Source: Ipomoea triloba
Taxonomy: Eukaryota > Streptophyta > Magnoliopsida > Solanales > Convolvulaceae
Length of the DNA: 64,000 nucleotides
Reading direction: 5' to 3'
Assembly: GCF_003576645.1 (NCBI RefSeq)
Contig: NC_044918.1
Coordinates: 21,507,468-21,571,467, forward strand
The notes under the pieces are model-generated. The model searched no databases. It was given only the letters and a program-made list of their open reading frames with translations, and was not told where the DNA came from. The stretch's first letter is position 1, and each line of letters opens with the position of its first letter. Below are positions 57,894-64,000 of the stretch, in pieces. A program made the translations under genes and the position numbers.

Positions 57894-58734
57894 GAGTTAA
57901 TACCACAAATGGTCCTCTGACTATTGGGGTAGTACTCCTTTTAGTCCTCGACTTTCATTTCGACCACAAATAGTCCCCTGACTTTCATTTTTGACCACAA
58001 ATAGTCCTCCATTAAATTGTCTGTTAAATAAGTGTTAAATTTAGGGATATTATCGTCAAATTGATATATATAATGGTCATAAAATAAAAATGTTTAGAAT
58101 TTTCACCAACAAGCATAATTGAAACAATTAACAAATATAAATACTCCTAAATAAAAAGACAATACACCTTATTCTTGTAATTATGCGTACAAAATGAAGA
58201 TTTAATATTAGAGCTATCTATTTTAATTTAACCAACATATTAAAATGGAAGAAATTTTTTTAAAAAACCTTGCTTCCATCATTTTCATGGTTGTTCATAC
58301 ATGGCCGATTAATAGTTTTCACTCTTCATTAATCGATCAAACATTTTGTTTAGGACATAACTGAAAGTCACAACCGTTGAATTAATATAATTAATCAAGT
58401 ACAAATTAAGAACATTAATTATGAAGCTTTATTTAATTTGTTCATTTATATAATTTGCCATGACCATTTTGTTTTTATATTTATTAACTTAATGTTTATT
58501 AATGTTTGAAATTAATTATGTTGTCATATATTTCTAAAAAAGAAGTAATCATAATAATATTAATCAATTTGACGATATTACCCCTAAATTTAACACCTAT
58601 TTAACAGAAATTTTAACATAGGACTATTTGTGGTCAAAAATAAAAGTCAGAGGACCATTTGTGGTCGAATTGAAAGTCGATGACTAAAATGAGTACTAGC
58701 CCAATAGTCAGAGGACTATTTGTGGTATTAACTC
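57894..58734. mobile_element. Mutator-like MITE, 9-bp TSD
   Basis: Ends GAGTTAATACCACAAATGG and the same sequence reversed at the right are followed by inverted TCCTCTGACTATTGGG. The inverted arms extend for over 100 bp. A perfect 9-bp duplication ATAATATTA flanks it (57885-57893, 58735-58743). Non-coding. Confidence 0.92.
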
Positions 58735-58772
58735 ATAATATTATTAACCATAACTTTTAGGCATAAATATTA

Positions 58773-59140
58773 AGAAAAAGTGTCAAATAGGTCACTGAAC
58801 TTATCGCTTTTGTGCAATTGGATCATTGAACTTAAAAAGTGTGCAATCCAAATATCAAACAAGTAAAATATGTGCAATTAAAACATTTTTCTAATTTTTT
58901 AAAAATTCAATTTGAGTTAAAAGCATTTCAATATTGACTCCCAACTAGTATGGTAGAGGAAAATGCAACTCTTAATATATACATGTAAGTAATATAATCG
59001 GGTTTTACCGGAATTTTTTTTTAAAAATGTTCCAATTGCACAAATTTTGCTTGTTTGATGGTTCAATTGTACAGTTTTTAAGTTTAATGACCCAATTACA
59101 CAAAAGCAAGAAGTTCAGTGGTGTATTTGACACTTTTTTC
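58773..59140. mobile_element. Mutator-like MITE, 9-bp TSD (left of an adjacent pair)
   Basis: Ends AGAAAAAGTGTCAAATAG and, reversed, GAAAAAAGTGTCAAATAC, with TSD TAAATATTA at 58764-58772 and 59141-59149. Inner arms contain CACTGAACTTATCGCTTTTG. Confidence 0.9.
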
Positions 59141-59151
59141 TAAATATTATT

Positions 59152-59517
59152 GGAAAAAGTGTCAAATAGGCCACTGAACTTATCGCTTTTGTGCAATTGG
59201 GCTATTGAACTTAAAAAGTGTGCAATTGAACCATCAAACAAGCAAAATTTGTGCAATTTGACCATTTTTACAAAATTTTTTAATTCAATTTAAGTTAAAA
59301 ACATTTCAATATTGACTCCTAACTAGTATGGTAGAAGAAAATGCCACTCTTAATACATATATGTTAGTAATATACTTGGATTTTACCAGAAAATTTTTGT
59401 AAAAATGGTCCAATTGCACAAATTTTGTTTGTTTGATGGTTGAATTGCACACTTTTTAAGTTCAATGAACCAATTACACAAAAACGATAAGTTCAGTGGT
59501 CTATTTGATATTTTTCC
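59152..59517. mobile_element. Mutator-like MITE, 9-bp TSD (right of the pair)
   Basis: A close relative of the element at 58773 in the same orientation. Ends GGAAAAAGTGTCAAATAGG and, reversed, GGAAAAATATCAAATAGACC, with TSD AATATTATT at 59143-59151 and 59518-59526. Its left TSD overlaps the right TSD of its neighbour. Confidence 0.9.
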
Positions 59518-59816
59518 AATATTATTATAATTATGAATTTCATATTTTCATCCCATGAATTATACAGTGTTAGCTTCATCCACAATAATGTAGGAAAGGC
59601 AAAAAGTATTTTCAGAATCATTTCTTTTCCCCATCTTCAAAAAAAAAAAAATCATTTCTTTTCCCCAGAAAATGCATGCCAATTGCCAAAGTGCCAATTC
59701 TTTTTACTTCCCCAAGAAAACAAATCAGTACAGAACAGTAGAGAAGAGAAGAAAAGAAATTGACGAAAACGGCCGACTTATCATCTCCACATGTCCCACA
59801 CTCTCATCTCATCTCA

Positions 59817-60548
59817 TCATTTATCATCTGCAAATCCACAATAATTTTAATTAGATGTTACGATCGGGGAAAAAAATTTAATAAATTCTCATTGAAATAT
59901 GATAATCAAAGATGATATATTACCAACGATGGTTCTCTTGCAATGCAGAACCGCCTCGTGGATCGAGCTCTCGGAGTCGCAAGACCGGCGCCAGTTATCG
60001 ACAGAGTAGGACGCGCCGCTTGTCCTGGTTGAAACCACGCCGGAAAATTCGTATCTCTTCCTCTCCTCCGCTCTGGAGCTTCTCCGTCCGTACGCGAATC
60101 CGAATCTCCGCAGTTTCACACAAATCGGCCTAATTACGTCCAAATACCTGCGGAAGATCCGCCTGGATAATCTCCGGCATCGTTTCAGCGGGGCGCAACG
60201 GATTTCTTCGCCGGATGAACGGACCTGATCTTGTTTGGTAGGTTTTTCAGGCGAATCGAAAGCGCGATCGAAGGAATCGGACTTGATAGGTTGGGCGAAC
60301 AGAGGCACGAGGAAGCCATTGGAGATGAGCTCATCGGCGTGAAGGAGCGTCAATGGAGATTCCGACACCGGAAAGTCGAAGCTGCTAAAATCCGGGAGGC
60401 TAACACTGAAGAATCTCTGAGAAGGGGGGAGTGTAGGATCCATTTCAATGAAGGAAGCTTCATCGGAGCCCCGGAAAGAGCCTTCCGGATTCACCGACCA
60501 GCTGTGGGAGAAGCTCTCAATGGAGAGAGACTGAGAGGAGGTTTCCAT
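59817..60548 (-). CDS. Probable membrane-associated kinase regulator 6
   Basis: A plant MAKR-family protein, relatives of BKI1 that sit at the plasma membrane and modulate receptor kinase signalling. From ATG 60548 (context AAAGCCATGG) the main exon runs to 59924 (208 codons plus one base). It has the family N-terminus (SIESFSHSWSVN; EASFIEMDP at 30-38; FDFPVSESPLTLLHADELIS at 57-76; NGFLVPLF), a basic segment at 122-160 (LKRCRRLSRRIFRRYLDVIR) likely to bind membrane lipids, and the conserved end (DSESSIHEAVLHCKRT). A GT donor at 59923 and an AG acceptor at 59828 would remove 95 bases and add Asp-Asp-Lys with stop at 59817-59819, giving 211 residues. Without splicing the frame ends at 59889 (219 residues). 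The region is more GC-rich than its surroundings, as expected for a gene. Confidence 0.85.
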
Positions 60549-61857
60549 GGCTTTGAGATTTTTAGTTTGAAAGAGTTGTTTTAAGAAATATAGATCAGAC
60601 TATCACTCTATCAGAGGACATAATCACTGCCTTTTTTTTAATATTTAAAGATGATATATCTTACTAGCACTTTGTCTCTTAATTGAACTGATTCGGTATG
60701 AACGGGACTTGCTCAGATACCTCACCCGAGTCACGGGCTAAAAAAATGATATAAAATGGTTTTGTATCTGCGAAATTGTAGAATTTTTTTTTTTAAAAAA
60801 TGATTAAAATTAAAATTATATCACATAATTTTAATAATATTATTCTTAAATAATGTTGTGCATTTTATTTTATCCGAACAAAACTGTATCCATTCCATTA
60901 GTTTTATTTCTATTTAAATTAATTATAGAGTATTTATTAAAACTATTATTATGACAATCTAATTTTATTATATTATATTTTTTTTAAAAATTATTAGGTC
61001 ACGTATTTTAATTACTTTTTTTTTTTCATTTTAAACATAAATAATATGACAGTATTTAATTTTATATTCACCAAATAGGCAAATAGCATTTTTTTTTCCT
61101 TTGAGATATAGGATTTTCCCAAGTATAACTATAATGAGTAAAAAAATAATATTTTAAAAAAATTTATTGATATCTAAAAATAACCTAAAATTCTAAATTC
61201 ACAAAAAAAAAAAATTTTAAAAGACAAATTTTCGTATAGCCTCAGACATTTAAAAATAAGAAGAAAAGAATTAAATCCACCATGCTCTATAGTTATTTTT
61301 TTATTTTTTTTTTTGTATTACTGGCTTTATTATATAATGTAGTATACATACCGAAGCACAAAGAGCTAATTGAGGCGTCACTTCGTGTCACTGGACCATA
61401 AGGTCATGACTATGATGTGTTCTGAGTACTCATTGTCCTAATGAACTCCAACCTCTCTTAAGGAACGAGAGTGCACAACTACTCACGCCAACCAAGTTAT
61501 TATATTTATTAGCGATATGAAAAACATACATAAATATTATATATTTGGTGACAATCCATGATGATATGGACAAATGCAATAAATAAGTGAAAATGAAAGT
61601 ACCCCACAATGAGATGTACTCATGCATCTTCCATTATGTTGCATCAATTGCTTGCACTAAGGCTTTTATTTCTATGGTTTAATTACCGCTAACCTTCTCT
61701 AACAAGCTACTTACACATACTACACATGTCATTGCACCCAATTCTATATAATATATAATAAATATTATCTCGTCTACTATATAATGTTAAAATGATAGTC
61801 ACACTGTAATTTTTCTGCGCTCATTTTGAAATGTAAAACATTAATTACAAATTTTAG

Positions 61858-61900
<43 letters not shown>

Positions 61901-62322
61901 TTTATACTATTAATAAAAATAAAATCCTACTTTTACAAATTCTCACCCAAACTACCTTCCAAGCTAATTACTATATAAAATCTAAGTATGAGAATTTCCT
62001 AAAAATTTTACTATGTGAATTTCCTATGATTGCTTGGAGGCTTGGAGCATCTATTGTTATATACGGAGTGATATAAAAGAAAAGTGTTTTTTAGAGGTTT
62101 TTTTTTATTTGAAATATCTAATAAATGGATAAGATTAAAACAAATAAAGAATATGAAACAATATATTAAAACATTCTATCTTTAATATATATATTTCATA
62201 ACATATTTTAGAATACACAAAAATTAAATACAAATTATGATAAAATATTTGTTATTTGTATAAGTTTGCACAATTTATATACTAATAAAATAAGATTACT
62301 TAATAAAAAATTAATTTATAAT
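60549..62322. other. Upstream region of the MAKR6-type gene and intergenic sequence
   Basis: No further gene. The MAKR6 promoter side is at 60549-60700. A SINE fragment lies at 61345-61415 and an (AAT)n microsatellite at 61860-61898. The rest is AT-rich. Confidence 0.45.
61345..61415 (-). repeat. SINE fragment, minus strand
   Basis: Reversed, it reads CATGACCTTATGGTCCAGTG (A box) and ends in CTCTTTGTGCTTCGG, matching the 4862/9498 family with the centre decayed. Confidence 0.45.
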
Positions 62323-63404
62323 GGCAAAAGGGTCAAATAGGCCCATGTACTACCATTGATTGTTCATCCAGCAGACCAGCACCATGAATTAAAATATGAT
62401 CCATCTAGGCAATTATACTCCTAATTATTTTTTATCTAGCTTTTTAGCCTATTCCTAATAGGTAACCATCTAATTTGATGACATGGAAAAATAAAATTAG
62501 AAAAAATGATGACATGTTATTTATATGGATGTGTTTGGATGATTTCTACCCTATTTCATTAATGAAAAAATAATAATTTCTTGCAATGAATTATGGTAGA
62601 AATCAAAATTGCTATATAAAGTTTTAATTATAGTGTATGTATAGCGGGGTATTCACTATCGTTCGGCAATGAGACTTCATGGAAATCGATATATGAAAAT
62701 TAAATTATTTTTATAATAACTTAAGATATTATATTGTGTAAATTTTCTTTTCTTTTAAAAATAAATTAATATTTTTGGATGTTTGGATAATTGAATAACT
62801 TAAGATATTGTATTTTTGGATGATTTCTTGCAATGAAATAGGGCAGAACTCAAAGTTGCTATATAAAGTTTCAACTATCGTGTATTGTGTATGTATAGTG
62901 GGGTATTCAGTGTCGTTCGACAATGAGATTTCATGAAAATCGATATATGGAAATTAAATTATTTTTTAAAAAGTAATAAAAATTTACCCAATACAATATC
63001 TTAAGTTATTATAAAAATAATTTAATTTTCATATATCGATTTTCATGAACTTTTATTTCTGGACGACTTTGAATACCTCACTATAAATACACAGTAGTGC
63101 AGTACATGTAATTAAAACATTATATATCAACTTTGATTTCTACCTTATTTCATGGCAAGAAATCATTTTCTTCATTAATGAAATAGGGTAAAATCATCCA
63201 AACATTCATAAAAATAACATGTCATCATTTTTATTATTTTATTTTTCCATGTCAACAAATTAGATGGGTTACTTGTTAGAAATAGGCTAAAAATGCTAGA
63301 TGAAAAATAATTAGGAGTATAATAGCCAAGATGGACCATATTTTAATTCATGGTGTTGGATGAACAATCAGTGTTAGTACATGAGTCTATTTGATCATTT
63401 TTCC
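62323..63404. mobile_element. Large foldback Mutator-like element, 9-bp TSD
   Basis: Ends GGCAAAAGGGTCAAATAG and, reversed, GGAAAAATGATCAAATAG, with TSD ATTTATAAT (62314-62322 and 63405-63413). Inverted arms extend over roughly 370 bp each side, with CATGTACTxxCATTGATTGTTCATCC and its inverse. Inside, a segment with GGGGTATTCAxTxTCGTTCG is present twice in direct order (about 62640 and 62895). Confidence 0.9.
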
Positions 63405-64000
63405 ATTTATAATTTATTACATTATGTGTTTGCAGTTAATAAAATAGGCATATGTAAGACAACAAATATGTTAATTGAATGCTATAAATTGAATATTTTT
63501 TTTTTATCAAACTTTGCTCTTTATTATCACTCAAAAAAGAGGCAACAAACCCATACATGGTTTTGGTCCAAAAGTGACCATCAAAGCAACAAGGGCCTAA
63601 GCCTTACAATAAGATCCTACAAACTCAAACCATATCACCTATCACAACAACAAGAGCCGAAGCCTTACACAAAGATCATACAATCTCAATCCATATCACC
63701 TATCATCACAAATATCATTTTGGGTAAAGAATTATAACAAGAATGATACTTAAGCTAAGTATTACTTGAACATTAAGCACCTCACCATCAATCCATGCTC
63801 TTTTAACCCACTTCAAAACTCCAAAATCCCCCTTATCTTCATGCATAGTCCATTGCTATTCTAAACAAGTTCATTGTGTCTTCAAGGCCCACCCCCAACA
63901 CAAGTATGGGAATGAAGCCCCTAAAATCATCACCTCTTATCTCAGTAAACCCACCCCTCCTGCCCCCACCCCTTAGGTAAATGACCAACCATACTGTACA
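63405..64000. other. Window end, no gene called
   Basis: 63580-63720 holds a tandem pair of about 62 bp (AGCCTTACAATAAGATCCTA and AGCCTTACACAAAGATCATA). The last 150 bases are CT-rich. The 118-codon plus frame at 63381-63737 is not recognised and starts in the MITE. The region could be the transcribed 3' end of a minus-strand gene lying beyond the window. Confidence 0.35.

Noticed and set aside
63381..63737. 118-codon plus-strand frame near the window end
   Set aside because: It starts within the Mutator-like element, crosses its border and has no recognisable domain.

Overview
The window is a stretch of eukaryotic nuclear DNA from a dicot plant. It is AT-rich and has split genes with GT-AG introns, tRNA-derived SINEs, LTR retrotransposons, LINE fragments, Helitrons and many small terminal-inverted-repeat elements. 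The SLAH3-type and MAKR6-type genes are angiosperm families. A CACTA-like element carrying host exons recalls the Tpn1 elements of Ipomoea, so Convolvulaceae is a reasonable guess but not proven. Two N bases (6134 and 15862) show that this is assembled sequence with at least one suspicious join.

Only three loci look like host genes. An S-type anion channel gene of the SLAH2/SLAH3 clade lies on the plus strand (42640-46801, four coding exons, 528 codons). A small secreted proline-rich repeat protein lies on the minus strand (start 50104), with a broken second copy at 53160-53615 and flank-only traces of a third copy at 47520-48540. A MAKR6-type membrane-associated kinase regulator lies on the minus strand (60548 down to about 59817). 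These genes have no operon-like relation; they are islands among transposons.

Region by region: 1-6.5 kb holds SINEs and small TIR elements, including one with a perfect 78-bp hairpin. 6.58-8.2 kb is a broken LINE. 8.2-14.2 kb is repeat debris and MITEs. 14.2-17.5 kb is a 1.65-kb tandem duplication with an N at the join, overlapping the 3' end of a decayed Ty1/copia element (17.25-20.8 kb, minus). 21.9-31.8 kb is probably one Helitron with RPA-like remnants, opened up by nested insertions: a 161-bp CCTAGGCG-rich element that itself holds a nearly full-length Ty3/gypsy chromovirus (22161-27673, 414-bp LTRs, 5-bp target duplication), and a second element carrying three 406-bp tandem repeats. 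A compact Helitron of the same family lies at 36537-38371. 40.2-40.8 kb is a copia fragment. 42.6-46.8 kb is the anion channel gene, whose introns are full of degenerate tandem repeats. 47-54 kb is the proline-rich protein array, interrupted by a CACTA-like element containing aminophospholipid ATPase exons. 54-59.5 kb holds hAT and Mutator-like elements with clear 8- or 9-bp target duplications. 59.8-60.5 kb is MAKR6, and 62.3-63.4 kb is another Mutator-like element.

I found no wholly new biological system. The most notable items are the exon-capturing CACTA-like element, the nested Helitron, the gypsy reading frame that runs into its own LTR, the duplicated exon end with its splice donor in the channel gene, and the probable assembly duplication.
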